A DNA stretch of 64,000 bases from Silene conica (GCA_029255685.2 CM055318.2:30244001-30308000), one strand, 5' to 3'; shown: positions 9,609 to 21,961, counted from the stretch's first letter. The notes: a model not told the origin generated them from the sequence alone. Made by a program: numbers and translations.

Positions 9609-10753
9609 GGCCCCCTCGGGGGTTGTGAAGGTCCAACCCCCGGAAAACCATTTGGATCAAAAGGAGCCAACTTGAGAACAATCCTGTCATTGATGGATGA
9701 AAGAGAAGAGGAGTCACTGCTGTCATCCATGTCAAAATCTTCCACTGCCATTCTGAACCCGCAGACCCCATTTCCAGCTTCCTTGAGAACATCTTCAGTA
9801 CGTTGTTTTTTGGTTAAAGAGGCTAAAAAGCCTTGAGCATCATCCCTGGATATCAAAGCAGCACCAGGAACCAGAGCCATATCCTCCTGGGTCACACATT
9901 TTCTCTTCCTTGCACACCTAGTAGCCTCCTCAAGCAAGACATCAGTATCTCCATCTCCTAGATACTTAGATATACCCATCCACCCATCAGAGTATCCCTT
10001 TAAGTCCAGCTTAGCATAAAACGATTCTTTTGTACCAAACTCAATGAAAAACAGATCAGCATCATCTCCCCTTGGTGTCCTTTGCCATTTACTACGCTTG
10101 TTACAGCTCTGAGCCACATCAAACAGAGCAAAACCATTGCCATCCTCATAATCTTCCATCTTTTCCTTACCTTTTCTTCTTGCTGTCTTACTTATTCCTT
10201 CCTTAGAGTTTCCAGATTCCAGCTTGATTTCTTTCCCTTTAGAATTGTCCTCCAATTTCTTACCATTAACTTCAGAGTCCAGTATTAACTTTCTCCTCAC
10301 TGGAAGCACTTCCTTCTTTGCTTCATCCTCCTTCTGACCATCCTTAGACACTGGTAGTGTTGCATTTGAAACACTGTTATCACTACTGACCAAATTAATA
10401 ACATTCCTAAACCTCGGATCTAAAGAAGTCACATAGACCTCCCCAGCCAGAATATCCAGCCACCTTTGCATTGGGATGCTTTCATCTGAAGAATCCTTAT
10501 CAGTTGAAGAGGACAAGGTTGAAGAGACCTCAATGATCCCCTTTAGAGCTTCCCCATTCCCTCTGACCTGTTTACTACTCCTTGCTTCATCCTGTTCCTT
10601 CCTCTGACCCAAACTGGTCTTTTCACCATCTTTATCAAAAGATTCTGCTTGTTTATGATAGGAAGTTGGCATTCCAATAAGAGGAGGGGGGTAGATCTGT
10701 ATATGGTATGTCCATTGGTTTTGATTGCAATGGATTTTATCAAAGCGTGCCAA
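9605..10753 (-). CDS. LINE ORF1-like protein, C-terminal part
   Basis: A 382-codon frame lies directly upstream of ORF2 and overlaps it by four bases (ATGA), as expected for LINE ORF1. It is hydrophilic, rich in Lys, Glu and Ser, with stretches such as KTARRKGKEKMEDYEDG. The RNA-binding core and CCHC knuckle usual in plant LINE ORF1 are not visible, so the 5' part is probably lost or mutated. Its assignment rests mainly on position. A few codons at the start may not belong to the original protein. Confidence 0.55.
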   Translation of the reverse strand: MARFDKIHCNQNQWTYHIQIYPPPLIGMPTSYHKQAESFDKDGEKTSLGQRKEQDEARSSKQVRGNGEALKGIIEVSSTLSSSTDKDSSDESIPMQRWLDILAGEVYVTSLDPRFRNVINLVSSDNSVSNATLPVSKDGQKEDEAKKEVLPVRRKLILDSEVNGKKLEDNSKGKEIKLESGNSKEGISKTARRKGKEKMEDYEDGNGFALFDVAQSCNKRSKWQRTPRGDDADLFFIEFGTKESFYAKLDLKGYSDGWMGISKYLGDGDTDVLLEEATRCARKRKCVTQEDMALVPGAALISRDDAQGFLASLTKKQRTEDVLKEAGNGVCGFRMAVEDFDMDDSSDSSSLSSINDRIVLKLAPFDPNGFPGVGPSQPPRGP

Positions 10754-10821
10754 CTCTTAATCATTGGTTTTGCTATTGTCATTGTACCACCACCAGTCCA
10801 CTCACAAGCTAAATCACACAC

Positions 10822-11282
10822 CTATTAAAGATAAACTAAATGGCCTAAACTAATGCAATAAGAAACTCAGGATCGTATCCACACGGAGACTAGAATGCAC
10901 CTACTTGTCTGTTTCCTGAACTACGAGTAGTAAAGGAAAAAGTCTAAGAAATGAGTCTAAATATATAGTAAGTCTTGCTTAAGACGGATATTATCCGTCT
11001 TACGTGTAAGATACGTCAAATACTACCAAATGGGGTAATAAAGACAAAAAAATTGTCATTTTCTAGGTGACAAATGGGTGATTTGGTATGTATTTGACCC
11101 GTCTTACACTTAAGACGGATCATGACGGTTTGAAATGAGACTTTGTATTAAATATAAGGAGAAATAGCTACGATTGTCCGTTCACCAGGGTCTAAGAACG
11201 GTCAAAGTTAGGGATCAAAGATCATCATATTTACGGTCTAAAGTGTAGTGAAAAGGTCATCTCGGTCCACTATTTGCCCTAA
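10822..11282. other. Unclassified dispersed repeat, copy 1, split by a MITE
   Basis: No gene is present. The phrase GGATCGTATCCACACGGAGA (from about 10872) and, after the MITE, GCTACGATTGTCCGTTCACC have diverged counterparts in the same order at 62150-62439. I do not recognise the family. Confidence 0.45.
10971..11142. mobile_element. MITE with imperfect ~60-bp terminal inverted repeats
   Basis: The left end (AGTCTTGCTTAAGACGGATA onward) matches the reverse complement of the right end over about 60 bp with mismatches; the best-kept part is ATCCGTCTTA..GTGTAAGA. At 172 bp with no coding capacity it is a MITE. No clear target duplication was found. Confidence 0.6.
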
Positions 11283-11337
11283 GTTGGACTTTAGGTTAAA
11301 ACGTTGAGATAGCTTGATCTTTCTTATAAAAGGAGGT
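11283..11337 (+). repeat. LTR fragment of element B, left of the young copia element
   Basis: This sequence (GTTGGACTTTAGG onward, with TATA box 11325-11331) matches 25363-25417 in the 3' LTR of element B. The LTR resumes at 21962 after the copia insertion. Its last five bases, GAGGT (11333-11337), are one copy of the target duplication. Confidence 0.8.
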
Positions 11338-12841
11338 TGAAGAGTCTATTGACCTAGATATACTCAAGAAGGGGGGGGTTGAATTGAGTATGCCAACTTT
11401 TTCGATTCTTCTTCGATGTGAGTTGTTGTGACGAAGTAATAGCAAGTAACGAGTAAGAACAATAAAATAAAGGAGACACGATCTTTTGAAGTGGTTCAGT
11501 TTCACAAATCGAAACCTACGTCCACTTTTCTCGATTAATAAAATTAGTACCTTCTCCGGATTACAATTTTATCAACCCACTCGTGCGACTTTGATGTTAG
11601 TCACAACTCAATCTAGATACCGTTAAATATCTAGCTACGACAAATACCGTTAAATATTTGTCTTACAACGAGTACCGCTAAATACTCAATCTATCTTAAG
11701 TAAGTAAGATAAACTTTTAACAACTTCTTATATTTGATGATCTTGAATGTATGAAAATATTCCTCAATGCTTGTAGTCTTGATTACGAGTTTTGACAATG
11801 ATTAGCACGAATATCGAGACGTACGTGAGGTATCGTTCGTTCTTCTTCTTTGAGCGTGAGGCGTGTGATTCGATAGATTAGGCGTGTGATATTGAGAGCT
11901 TTATATACTAATTTAGATCTAGGTTAAATCCTAGATAGTTTAGAAATATTACTTTATCTAGAATACTAATTCTAGGTAATATTTAAAACTTAATCTTATA
12001 TGAATTAGGAAAGGACTCTAATAGAATAATATTAAATTAAGACATAAGATAATATTTCCATAATCTTATTTGATTTAGGAAACATCTTTATACCATAAAA
12101 TATAGAATCCTACTTTGAATCAAATCCTAATTCTTGTCAATAATATAATAAATTATATTCTTAATCAAATCCTAGTCAATCTTTAAGTAGATTAAATAAA
12201 CAAGTTTATTTATTTAATTAACCATAAAGATAATATGAAACGTATTAGGGTTCGTACAAAAAGAAACGTGTAGCACGCCTCTCTATGCACGATTCCCAAC
12301 GTACATAACACGTTCTTCGAGACATATTTCTCGAAGTGCGTTTCTCTAGGAATTGAGCTTTGACAATAACGGTTAAAACAAAATCCTTAGCATTTTAGAA
12401 TTAATATTTACCTCATAAGATAAATATTTTAATTCTTGTTAACTAAAGAATATTTCTATTTTAAAACCGTTTATAAGATTACTAAATTAATATATAATAA
12501 TATATTAATAGCACGCATAAATCTTTACGCTTTGATTTACTTCACGCAAATCTCATTTCTTCGATAGTTATAGAAATGATTCATAACTTAAAAACTCTTG
12601 ATATTGTAATGAAGCTTTTATCTTGTAAATCTTCAAAAAGACTTGACACTTGACATGAGCTTGATCATTCTTGCAATCTTCGATTGAATTATACTTTACT
12701 AAACTATGATCTTCGCTCTATAATTAACTGTACACTTAACCGCACGATTACACGCATATGCATATAAAATATAATCACCTAGACTTGTCATTATTAAAAC
12801 ATAAAACAATATATTACTTATATAGAATATATTACTCAACA
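11338..12841 (-). repeat. 3' LTR of the young copia element (1,504 bp)
   Basis: Read on the minus strand it begins TGTTGAGTAATA and ends CTCTTCA. It carries a run of 8 G (plus strand, 11371-11378) near its 3' end. Confidence 0.92.
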
Positions 12842-12857
12842 AATTCCCCCTTTTTAA
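12842..12857 (-). promoter_or_regulatory. Polypurine tract of the young copia element
   Basis: On the minus strand AAAAAGGGGGAATT directly precedes the LTR start TGTTGAG; it is the plus-strand primer. Confidence 0.85.
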
Positions 12858-13597
12858 TGATGGCAAGTCTTTACCTAGAATCGTGTCTAAGTGTAATATT
12901 GTAACGTTCCCCCTCAACATAATATTGGTCATTCATAATATAGATCAACTAGGGTTTCTATTTTTAAATTAAACCAATTTCTTAAAGAACTATGAGAGAC
13001 AATACGTTACGACAAGGAGCAATCTTAGGCAAATTCGTAATCTAGGTCGCATTCTTTTCCCCCTCTTGACATCATTGAAAAGACGGAAACAAAGACATAA
13101 AACGACTAGAATGATATAATACGAAACAAACCTAAGCATGCAATTCTAAATTAAATACACAAACATAATTAAAATCAAGCAAACACGAAATACGAACGAG
13201 AAATACGACACACGACCAAATACTAGAAAGCCGATGGGCCGAATATGTAAAATAAAACCACATGGGCCGAATGTGTCGGATAAGAGCCTAATGGGCCGAA
13301 TAGTTTGTAGATAAAAAAGTCATGGGCCAAAAGGTTGAATAAACCAAGGAAAGAAAAATAAGTAGAAGAGGCTGGAATGGGTTTGCAAAAAGAAGTGGGT
13401 CAGAAACCGGGTACCCATGTCGTACCACACCCAAAACAGAGTCCAGCAACAATCAAACTTCCCCAAAACCCAGCAACAAAGATCTTAAAACAAAATTCAA
13501 GCTTCTTCAGGATGGTGAATGATGTGAAGATTAACGAACTCTAGCCTCGTATGATATTCCAATGTGAGAGGCGATCTAAACAACTACCAATATCCCT
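12858..13597 (-). other. Non-coding 3' region of the young copia element
   Basis: Between the third ORF remnant and the polypurine tract. I see no gene, only repeated GGGCCGAAT words (about 13235-13330). Confidence 0.6.
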
Positions 13598-14360
13598 TCA
13601 ATGCGCATCAATGGCTTTTTTAAAGGTAAAAATTTTAAGAGATAGAGCCTTGACGGCTTCTAAACATGGCGCACCATCCTTTCTCAACAAACGACTATTG
13701 CGCACTAATGCACCTTCTTGAGACGTCAAAAAGTGATGACGCTTACTGACATGTAACACTTCATCACGAACTTCCCGGATATCATGACTTAGCTTTTCAA
13801 GAACTCTGTCCACCTTGCCCATCCATGTTCGTAAATCCGTTCCCATCGCGGAATTATGAGCCTGCTCTGCTTTCGGATTTTGTAAACCAGAAACCAACAC
13901 AAACAATTTATCGAGTTTCCCTTCCAATCCATCGGTATTACTCTACCTTTGTCACCACCATTATTTCGCCCAAACAACAATTCACGCTCATCTATCAAGA
14001 TTCCCATCAATCTTCATTAGTTTATCACACATCCTTCCCCTTTTATCATTCTAGCACAATCAAGACCTTCCTCTTTTATCATTCTGCCATTGCCGACTTC
14101 CCCTTGTCCACTTTACGACGTTTGCTAGGTTCTGATTTGGGTACAGACATAGACACGGGTTTTGGTGATGGCGGAGGTGAAGGATAGGGTGATGATGGGG
14201 GAGGAGATATGTTCTTTTTCCTTAGTGATCGACGAGCGGCCATGGGAGGCTTTGTCGTCAAGTTTGATGGTGTTTTAATGGTGATTTGTTTTCTTGGATT
14301 CTTGGTTTTAGAGGGAAACGGTTTATGGTGTGATTTGTGTGGTAAAGGGTGAGGTGTCAC
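13598..14360 (-). pseudogene. Degenerate third ORF (env-like position) of the SIRE-like element
   Basis: Three overlapping minus-strand frames (14360-14079, 14010-13789, 13927-13598) appear to be pieces of one protein broken by stops and frameshifts. The first piece is basic and proline/serine-rich (MAARRSLRKKNISPPP, then PYPSPPPSPKPVS). The last is helical (TDLRTWMGKVDRVLEKLSHD). SIRE elements are known to carry an extra, often env-like, ORF between pol and the 3' LTR. No signal peptide or membrane segment is visible, so the env label rests on position only. Confidence 0.5.
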
Positions 14361-14740
14361 GTGGAGTAGGTAGGAGGTAAGTAATATTAGGTAAAACCGT
14401 ATAGCTTATTTTGATTTTGTCGGTTACGTAAGTTTGGTAACTTTGATTGGTACGGGTTTATAATAAGTTACGTATTTGAGATACGTAACTATGCTTATAT
14501 ATTTATATGTATATTATGAATATAATATTGTGGGCATAAATTATTAATATGTGAATATTATTATTTTGACCTGAGAAATTGGTTGTGTACGTTCGTATAA
14601 CATGTAGCATGATATAATCAAAATTTGAGCATCCAATAAAAAATAACACACATAGGCATGCAGCGGAATATACGGACACAGTCATATAATTCAGTCTTTT
14701 CATAGTCAATCATTGGGTTATTTTCAGCTCTTAAGATCGA
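14361..14740. other. Spacer between pol and the third ORF
   Basis: AT-rich; I see nothing in it. Confidence 0.5.
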
Positions 14741-17700
14741 TTAGGTGCCACCGATTAAACCAATTTCCAATCGTAAAGTCTCAAATCGTTCCCTAGCCAA
14801 AGGTTTAGTAAAAATATCCGCCCATTGTTTTTCCGTACTACAAAATTCCAACTTAATGTTTTTCTTTTCTACATGGTCACGTAAGAAATGATGTCTAATC
14901 TCTATGTGTTTTGTTCTCGAGTGCTGAGCCGGGTTTTTTGATATTATAATAGCACTCGTATTATCACATAGTATAGGTATACATCCCACGTCAATACCAT
15001 AATCAAGTAACTGCTGTTTTAACCATAGTAGTTGGGAACATACCAGTGCGGCTGCAATATATTCTGCTTCTGCGGTTGACAAGGCGACTGAATTTTGTTT
15101 CTTGGATGCCCAAGATATAATACATGGTCCAACGAAAGTCGCAAGTCCAGAAGTACTTTTCCTGTCTAAAGAACAGCCTGCATAATCCGCATCTGAATAT
15201 CCTAATAAGTGAAAATTACAATCCATAGGATACCATAGATATAATTTTGATGTTCCAATTAGGTATCTTAGAATTCTCTTAACCGCAATCATATGTGATT
15301 CTTTTGGTGCAGATTGGAATCGAGCACAAACGCAGACACTAAACATTATGTCTGGACGACTTGCAGTAAGATAAAGAAGTGAGCCGATCATACCTCTATA
15401 AGTAGTTTCATCTACTGACTTACCGTCCTCGTCTTTGGTGAGTTTCTTATCTGTTACCATTGGAGTAGGCATAGGATGAGAGGATTCCATTCCGAATTTC
15501 TTTATTAGCTCTTTGACATATTTTTGTTGATGTACTTTTATTCCTTCGTTCGACTGTTGAATTTGAAGTCCAAGGAAGAACTTTAATTCTCCCATCATAC
15601 TCATCTCGAACTCGGATGTCATCAACTCTGAAAAATATTGGCACAACTTTTTGTTGGTTGAGCCAAATATAATATCGTCAACGTAGATCTGGACAACTAG
15701 TAGATCGGTATTTTCATTTTTCAGAAATAGTGTCTTATCTACTGATCCTCTCTTGAATCCGCTTTCCAATAGAAATTTTGATAATCTGTCGTACCATGCT
15801 CGAGGGGCCTGTTTCAGCCCATAGAGAGCTTTGTCTAATCTGTATACATGGTCCTTGAGTTTGCTGTCAGGAAATCCAGGAGGTTGTTTAACATAGACTT
15901 CCTCCTGAAGATATCCGTTAAGGAATGCAGTCTTAACATCCATTTGAAATAATTTCATTCCTTTATGTGCAGCAAAAGCTATGAGCAGGCGAATTGCTTC
16001 AAGGCGAGCAACAGGAGCAAAAGTTTCGTCATAATCGATCCCTTCCTGTTGGTTGTATCCTTGAACGACCAATCTTGCTTTATTACGAACGATGACTCCA
16101 GAGTCATCTAATTTATTTCTGAATACCCATCTTGTTCCAATTACTGATCTATCTTTAGGGCGAGGAACAAGATGCCATACTTTATTTCTTTCGAATTGTT
16201 GTAGTTCTTCTTGCATGGCGACTATCCAGTCAGGTTCTGCAAGTGCTTCTTTTATATTTGTAGGTTCAATTGTGGAGAGAAAGGAGTAGAAGGAACAGAA
16301 GTTGTTTAAGCTTCTTCGAGTTTGAACTCCTTCTGTAAGGCTTCCTATGATATTATCCAGAGGGTGAGAGCCTTTATATCTCCAGTTTCTTGATTGATTG
16401 TTTTCATTGCTACTGCTTGACTCGGGATTTTGACTTGTTCCCCCTGAATCCAAACCAGGGTTTGTGGGAGAGTCAGGTATAACTATGCTCTCTTCCCTTT
16501 GGTTTTGATTCAAAGTTGTAGCTTCATTAGCTATAACTCTGGGTTCTAAGTCATTGGTTTGAGAGTTATCTACAGTATCATCAACTGTAGTTTCATCTCT
16601 CGCACCATTTCCTTCCAAGTCAAGTTCATCATTGTTTCCTTGAATTTCGCCTTCATCGTTATTTTCTATTTCAGGAGGATCTTCCCTTGACAACCTAAAG
16701 TCAGGTTCGTCTAGGTTTTCCTCTTCGTCCTGTAAAGGCTTGTCGAAGGCATTATTCTCATCAAAGATAACATGTATGCTCTCTTCTATGCATAAAGTAC
16801 GTTTGTTAAAAACTTTATAGGCTTTACTATGATCAGAATATCCTATGAAAATAGCCTCATCACTTCTAGGGTCAAATTTGCTTAAACGATTTTTACCATT
16901 GTTATGAACAAAGCATTTACTCCCAAAACATCTTAGATGAGATATATTAGGTTTACGACCACGAAGAAGTTCATAAGGAGTCTTTTTAAGGATAGGTCTA
17001 ATCATGGCACGGTTATGAATATAGCAAGCTGTACTAATAGCCTCAGCCCAAAAGTTTCTAGGTAGGCCACTACAAAGAAGCATTGTTCTAGCCATGTCTT
17101 CTAGGGTTCTGTTCATGCGTTCTACTACTCCGTTTTGTTGTGGTGTTCTAGGTGCAGAGAAGTTATGTCCAACACCGTTGGATTTACAGAATTCTATAAA
17201 AGCATGGTTGTCAAACTCAGTTCCATGGTCAGTTCGAATAGTTACTAGATTAGTTTTTAATTTGTTTTGAACAAGTTTCATAAGACTAACAAATTCATCA
17301 AATGTTTCGTCTTTAGAGTGAAGAAAGATAGGCCAAACAAATCTAGAATAATCATCAACTAGAACGAAAACATACCTGGAACCGCCTCTGCTTCTTACCT
17401 TCATAGGGCCACAGAGATCCATATGTACTAGATCAAGAGCTTGGTTAGTACTTACTATTCTTTTTGGTTTGAAGGATGACCTGACGTGTTTACATCGTGC
17501 ACATGTGTCGCACATCTTTTCTTGATCAAATCTGATCTTGGGAAGACCTTCGACCAAGTCCCATCTCTTCAATTTGCTAAGAATAGGAGAACTAATATGC
17601 CCAAATCTCTTATGCCAGAGACATGGATCATCTAACGTAACTTTCATACATGAGAGAGAGTCAGTAGGCACAACGTTTAAATCAATCATATAAACATTTT

Positions 17701-18040
17701 TCTTTCTATGTCCTTCAAGAATAACTTTACTTGTACCTTCCATAATTATACGACAAATATCTGCATGAAAAACAACTTTGTTTCCTTTGTCGCATAATTG
17801 GGATATACTAATTAAGTTATGTTTAAGACCACTTACCAGGTATACATCGCTAATAGAGTGAGAAGCTGAGACGCCTATCTTACCGACACCTATTACCTTT
17901 CCCTTCTTGTTGTCACCGAAGGTGACCTTTCCTCCGTCGAATGGTTTCAAGGTGGTGAATAGGTTGGCGTCACCTGTCATGTGTCGAGAGCATCCACTGT
18001 CGAGGTACCATAGATTATTCTCTTTAGCGATTATCTGCAC
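14741..18040 (-). CDS. Ty1/copia pol: protease, integrase, reverse transcriptase, RNase H
   Basis: This intact frame of about 1,100 codons has the copia domain order. Protease: [14 protein letters not shown] at about residues 10-23. GAG-pre-integrase and zinc-binding region: LWHKRFGHI, then CDTCARCKH. Integrase core has its acidic triad: [16 protein letters not shown] and the glutamate in [10 protein letters not shown]. Reverse transcriptase: [30 protein letters not shown] and the catalytic IYVDD. RNase [19 protein letters not shown] and ILCDNTSAI. The frame lies one base back (-1) relative to gag, begins before the gag stop and has no obvious own start (first in-frame candidate GTG at 18040). 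It would supply all enzymes for reverse transcription and integration. Confidence 0.9.
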   Translation of the reverse strand: MQIIAKENNLWYLDSGCSRHMTGDANLFTTLKPFDGGKVTFGDNKKGKVIGVGKIGVSASHSISDVYLVSGLKHNLISISQLCDKGNKVVFHADICRIIMEGTSKVILEGHRKKNVYMIDLNVVPTDSLSCMKVTLDDPCLWHKRFGHISSPILSKLKRWDLVEGLPKIRFDQEKMCDTCARCKHVRSSFKPKRIVSTNQALDLVHMDLCGPMKVRSRGGSRYVFVLVDDYSRFVWPIFLHSKDETFDEFVSLMKLVQNKLKTNLVTIRTDHGTEFDNHAFIEFCKSNGVGHNFSAPRTPQQNGVVERMNRTLEDMARTMLLCSGLPRNFWAEAISTACYIHNRAMIRPILKKTPYELLRGRKPNISHLRCFGSKCFVHNNGKNRLSKFDPRSDEAIFIGYSDHSKAYKVFNKRTLCIEESIHVIFDENNAFDKPLQDEEENLDEPDFRLSREDPPEIENNDEGEIQGNNDELDLEGNGARDETTVDDTVDNSQTNDLEPRVIANEATTLNQNQREESIVIPDSPTNPGLDSGGTSQNPESSSSNENNQSRNWRYKGSHPLDNIIGSLTEGVQTRRSLNNFCSFYSFLSTIEPTNIKEALAEPDWIVAMQEELQQFERNKVWHLVPRPKDRSVIGTRWVFRNKLDDSGVIVRNKARLVVQGYNQQEGIDYDETFAPVARLEAIRLLIAFAAHKGMKLFQMDVKTAFLNGYLQEEVYVKQPPGFPDSKLKDHVYRLDKALYGLKQAPRAWYDRLSKFLLESGFKRGSVDKTLFLKNENTDLLVVQIYVDDIIFGSTNKKLCQYFSELMTSEFEMSMMGELKFFLGLQIQQSNEGIKVHQQKYVKELIKKFGMESSHPMPTPMVTDKKLTKDEDGKSVDETTYRGMIGSLLYLTASRPDIMFSVCVCARFQSAPKESHMIAVKRILRYLIGTSKLYLWYPMDCNFHLLGYSDADYAGCSLDRKSTSGLATFVGPCIISWASKKQNSVALSTAEAEYIAAALVCSQLLWLKQQLLDYGIDVGCIPILCDNTSAIIISKNPAQHSRTKHIEIRHHFLRDHVEKKNIKLEFCSTEKQWADIFTKPLARERFETLRLEIGLIGGT

Positions 18041-18048
18041 AAAGTAAT

Positions 18049-20370
18049 TTAAAGACAGGACTTAGGTACCCAAGCAAACTTGGGTCCTTTTGAGTTAGTG
18101 ATAATGAAAACATCTTTCTTTTTAACCCAGACTTGTCTCACTATAGGTCTCTTGTAACTGGGGTAGTTAGGCTTTGTTGGTCTAGTGTGAGTCTTTGGGT
18201 TTTGGTTCTTGTAGGTTGTAGGTTTATGAGTTTGAGTGGTTCTACTTTTCTTTTCTGCGTAATTAAAGGACATGTCATAGAGCCATCTATGGTCATTATT
18301 TCTTTCTTCAATCTTTTCATTACTTTCCTCACTATCAATGATAGATATAGAGTCATTTGGTATACCTAGAGATTTGACAAATTTGACTCCAGTTTTGAAG
18401 TCAAGTGCGTGTTTTACACAGTTTTCTTTTAGGTGTCCAGTGTGACCACAATAAGTGCAAATTAAGTATTCAGGCAAGTCTACATACTTCCTTTTTCTAA
18501 AGTCACGTTCATCAGGTTTTTGTTGACATTTAGAATGGTCTCTCCTACCATAGCACTCATGTCCTAGACCCATCTTCATGTTGTTGTCAGATTGTTCAGT
18601 TAGGAAGTTTAGTACGTTAGTACTTCCTTCCCATTTTTCCTGAACTTTACGAGCATGAAGAAGAAGGTCTTTTAAGGAATCTATTTCTTTTATGCAGGAG
18701 GAATGGTCAACATTGTTATGATCTTTTAAGTCTTGAATGTCTTTATTAAAATTGAACACGATTTGCGCATGTTCCTTTTTAACTTTGGACAAGTTGAATT
18801 CTAGATCCATGATTTTTTGCTCGAGGATTTCAACCTCTTCTAGATGAGTTTCATCTACAACAACTGGTGCAGATTTACTCTTTAGAAGTTCATTAGACCT
18901 TTTTAGATCTGAGGTTATAGCTTCATTGGCTATAATCTTAGATTCAAGCTCTTTAATGTTGAGTTTCAATTTTGAGATTACAGCTTCATTGGCTGTAACT
19001 TTAGACTCAAGAATTTTCTTCTCAGACATTACTGTTTCCAATTTAACATTTGTATCAATGTTAACCTTGGATTTCAGTTTCTTAGCTTTGGCCTTTAGGA
19101 GTTGATTTTCCTCAGCAATGTCAAGAATCTGTTCTTTCAGCTCGTCTAATTCAAGACTTTGTTCGTGACATTGATCTAGGGTTTGTTCGAAATAATTAAT
19201 TAAAGCAGACTTAGATAAATTTTTGACTTGACTCTTAAGCTGCAAAAAATTTACCTCTTGGTCTTCATCCTCTGAATCAGATTCTCCGTAGAGGCAAAAT
19301 TGTGATGAGTCATGATCGTCGGAGATTAGATCCAAATTGATGTTGCTTAGGCACAGGTTAGCGACTTCCTCTTCTTCTGAGTCTTCGTCATCTTCGGAAT
19401 CTAATTCTCCCCAGCAAGATGCGAGCATAACCTTCTTGAATTCAGTCTTGGTCTTATCTCGTTTGGATTTGTCTTTAATTTTGTCCCAGCTTGGACAGTC
19501 CTTGATCATATGCCCTTGATCACCACATTTGAAGCACCCTTGCTTGAGAAAGGTTTGCTTAGAGTCATTCTTTTTCTTATCGTTTGCTTTATTATTGGAT
19601 TTGGTAAATCTCCCTTTGAAGACTGCCTTTTTAAAGCGTCTTGCGAAGAGAACTGTTTCATCTTCCAGTTCAGGTTCGCATTCTCCACTTGTAGAGGCTT
19701 GTAGTGCAACGCTTTTACTTTTAGGATGATCATCGTCATCTCTATTTAGCATGATCTCATGAGCCATTAGAGATCCAATGAGTTCTTGATAAGTCATGGT
19801 CGTGAGATCACGAGCTTCTTCAATTGCAGTGACTTTTGGTTGCCACTTTTTGGTAAGGCTTCTAAGGACCTTTCTGACTATGTCCTCAGAATCATACTTC
19901 CTACCAAGGTTCCGCAGTTCATTAAGTATGCAGGAGAATCGTGCAGACATGCTATCAATCGATTCATTCTTTTCCATAGTGAAAAGTTCATATCGTTGAA
20001 TAAGCAAGTCTATACGATGTTTCCTGACTGCGGAGGTACCTTCGTAGGCAAGTTCTAGGCCATCCCATATTTCTTTAGCTGAATTGCAAGAGGAGAAGCG
20101 ATCAAATTCGGAAGTGATCATACCGTTTTGAAGTAGACTCATGGCTTTTGAATTTTTCTCAGCAATCTTGTAATCAGCTTCCACATAGTCACTTTCTGGT
20201 TTCTCATATGTGGTTCCATTTGCAGAGGCAACCAAGATCTTCTTTGGTCCGTTTTGTATTATCTTCCAGCATTCCCAATCACATCCTTTGATGTAATGGG
20301 TCATCATGTTCTTCCACAAGCTATAGTTCTTTCCATCGAAGATAGGACACTTAAGGTATTTTGAATCCAT
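18049..20370 (-). CDS. Ty1/copia gag, long SIRE type with two zinc knuckles and coiled coil
   Basis: The 773-codon frame starts 51 bp after the primer site. The capsid domain (about 1-230) begins [19 protein letters not shown] and contains ALQNG-like and KEIWDGLE blocks. A first CCHC knuckle, [14 protein letters not shown], lies near residue 280. An acidic region and a long heptad-rich coiled coil (about 390-580) follow, then a second knuckle, [14 protein letters not shown], near 645. The gag stop at 18049-18051 lies in a T/A run (CTTTAAATTAC). One extra base there would join gag to pol, so the stop may be a 1-bp deletion. Gag forms the particle and binds element RNA. Confidence 0.9.
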   Translation of the reverse strand: MDSKYLKCPIFDGKNYSLWKNMMTHYIKGCDWECWKIIQNGPKKILVASANGTTYEKPESDYVEADYKIAEKNSKAMSLLQNGMITSEFDRFSSCNSAKEIWDGLELAYEGTSAVRKHRIDLLIQRYELFTMEKNESIDSMSARFSCILNELRNLGRKYDSEDIVRKVLRSLTKKWQPKVTAIEEARDLTTMTYQELIGSLMAHEIMLNRDDDDHPKSKSVALQASTSGECEPELEDETVLFARRFKKAVFKGRFTKSNNKANDKKKNDSKQTFLKQGCFKCGDQGHMIKDCPSWDKIKDKSKRDKTKTEFKKVMLASCWGELDSEDDEDSEEEEVANLCLSNINLDLISDDHDSSQFCLYGESDSEDEDQEVNFLQLKSQVKNLSKSALINYFEQTLDQCHEQSLELDELKEQILDIAEENQLLKAKAKKLKSKVNIDTNVKLETVMSEKKILESKVTANEAVISKLKLNIKELESKIIANEAITSDLKRSNELLKSKSAPVVVDETHLEEVEILEQKIMDLEFNLSKVKKEHAQIVFNFNKDIQDLKDHNNVDHSSCIKEIDSLKDLLLHARKVQEKWEGSTNVLNFLTEQSDNNMKMGLGHECYGRRDHSKCQQKPDERDFRKRKYVDLPEYLICTYCGHTGHLKENCVKHALDFKTGVKFVKSLGIPNDSISIIDSEESNEKIEERNNDHRWLYDMSFNYAEKKSRTTQTHKPTTYKNQNPKTHTRPTKPNYPSYKRPIVRQVWVKKKDVFIITNSKGPKFAWVPKSCL

Positions 20371-20420
20371 TGGAAGTCAATAGAAGGATCAATCTCAAGC
20401 TGTAAGGCTTTCAAGAGCAC

Positions 20421-20435
20421 GAGGCTCTGATACCA
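20421..20435 (-). promoter_or_regulatory. Primer binding site, initiator tRNA-Met type
   Basis: On the minus strand TGGTATCAGAGCCTC lies two bases inside the 5' LTR end, as in most copia elements. Confidence 0.9.
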
Positions 20436-20437
20436 AT

Positions 20438-21956
20438 TGAAGAGTCTATTGACCTAGATATACTCAAGAAGGGGGGGGGGGGGGGGGGGGGGGTTGAATT
20501 GAGTATGCCAACTTTTTCGATTCTTCTTCGATGTGAGTTGTTGTGACGAAGTAATAGCAAGTAACGAGTAAGAACAATAAAATAAAGGAGACACGATCTT
20601 TTGAAGTGGTTCAGTTTCACAAATCGAAACCTACGTCCACTTTTCTCGATTAATAAAATTAGTACCTTCTCCGGATTACAATTTTATCAACCCACTCGTG
20701 CGACTTTGATGTTAGTCACAACTCAATCTAGATACCGTTAAATATCTAGCTACGACAAATACCGTTAAATATTTGTCTTACAACGAGTACCGCTAAATAC
20801 TCAATCTATCTTAAGTAAGTAAGATAAACTTTTAACAACTTCTTATATTTGATGATCTTGAATGTATGAAAATATTCCTCAATGCTTGTAGTCTTGATTA
20901 CGAGTTTTGACAATGATTAGCACGAATATCGAGACGTACGTGAGGTATCGTTCGTTCTTCTTCTTTGAGCGTGAGGCGTGTGATTCGATAGATTAGGCGT
21001 GTGATATTGAGAGCTTTATATACTAATTTAGATCTAGGTTAAATCCTAGATAGTTTAGAAATATTACTTTATCTAGAATACTAATTCTAGGTAATATTTA
21101 AAACTTAATCTTATATGAATTAGGAAAGGACTCTAATAGAATAATATTAAATTAAGACATAAGATAATATTTCCATAATCTTATTTGATTTAGGAAACAT
21201 CTTTATACCATAAAATATAGAATCCTACTTTGAATCAAATCCTAATTCTTGTCAATAATATAATAAATTATATTCTTAATCAAATCCTAGTCAATCTTTA
21301 AGTAGATTAAATAAACAAGTTTATTTATTTAATTAACCATAAAGATAATATGAAACGTATTAGGGTTCGTACAAAAAGAAACGTGTAGCACGCCTCTCTA
21401 TGCACGATTCCCAACGTACATAACACGTTCTTCGAGACATATTTCTCGAAGTGCGTTTCTCTAGGAATTGAGCTTTGACAATAACGGTTAAAACAAAATC
21501 CTTAGCATTTTAGAATTAATATTTACCTCATAAGATAAATATTTTAATTCTTGTTAACTAAAGAATATTTCTATTTTAAAACCGTTTATAAGATTACTAA
21601 ATTAATATATAATAATATATTAATAGCACGCATAAATCTTTACGCTTTGATTTACTTCACGCAAATCTCATTTCTTCGATAGTTATAGAAATGATTCATA
21701 ACTTAAAAACTCTTGATATTGTAATGAAGCTTTTATCTTGTAAATCTTCAAAAAGACTTGACACTTGACATGAGCTTGATCATTCTTGCAATCTTCGATT
21801 GAATTATACTTTACTAAACTATGATCTTCGCTCTATAATTAACTGTACACTTAACCGCACGATTACACGCATATGCATATAAAATATAATCACCTAGACT
21901 TGTCATTATTAAAACATAAAACAATATATTACTTATATAGAATATATTACTCAACA
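20438..21956 (-). repeat. 5' LTR of the young copia element (1,519 bp)
   Basis: It matches the LTR at 11338-12841 but has a run of 23 G (plus strand, 20471-20493) in place of 8. It is followed on the right by the target duplication GAGGT. Confidence 0.92.
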
Positions 21957-21961
21957 GAGGT

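Larger units (their letters stand above)
6640..10821 (-). mobile_element. L1-type LINE remnant, 3' end cut by element A
   Basis: On the minus strand it holds an ORF1-like frame (10753 to 9605) and an ORF2 (9608 onward) with endonuclease and reverse transcriptase domains. Its 3' part is missing because element A is inserted at 6639/6640. The 5' boundary near 10821 is set by the end of coding similarity and is approximate. Confidence 0.85.
11338..21956 (-). mobile_element. Complete young SIRE-like Ty1/copia element
   Basis: Two ~1.5 kb LTRs (11338-12841 and 20438-21956) flank gag and pol on the minus strand, with an initiator-Met primer site and a polypurine tract in the expected places. The target duplication GAGGT is present at 11333-11337 and 21957-21961. 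The long gag with coiled coil, long LTRs and a third ORF after pol fit the SIRE/Maximus lineage. The LTR length difference (15 bp) equals the difference in one poly-G run (8 versus 23). Wherever I compared them the LTRs were otherwise identical, so insertion is recent. Confidence 0.93.

Noticed and set aside
11338..21956. LTR pair as an assembly duplication
   Set aside because: The 5-bp target duplication, primer site, polypurine tract and intact pol show a genuine element; near-identity of LTRs is expected for a recent insertion.
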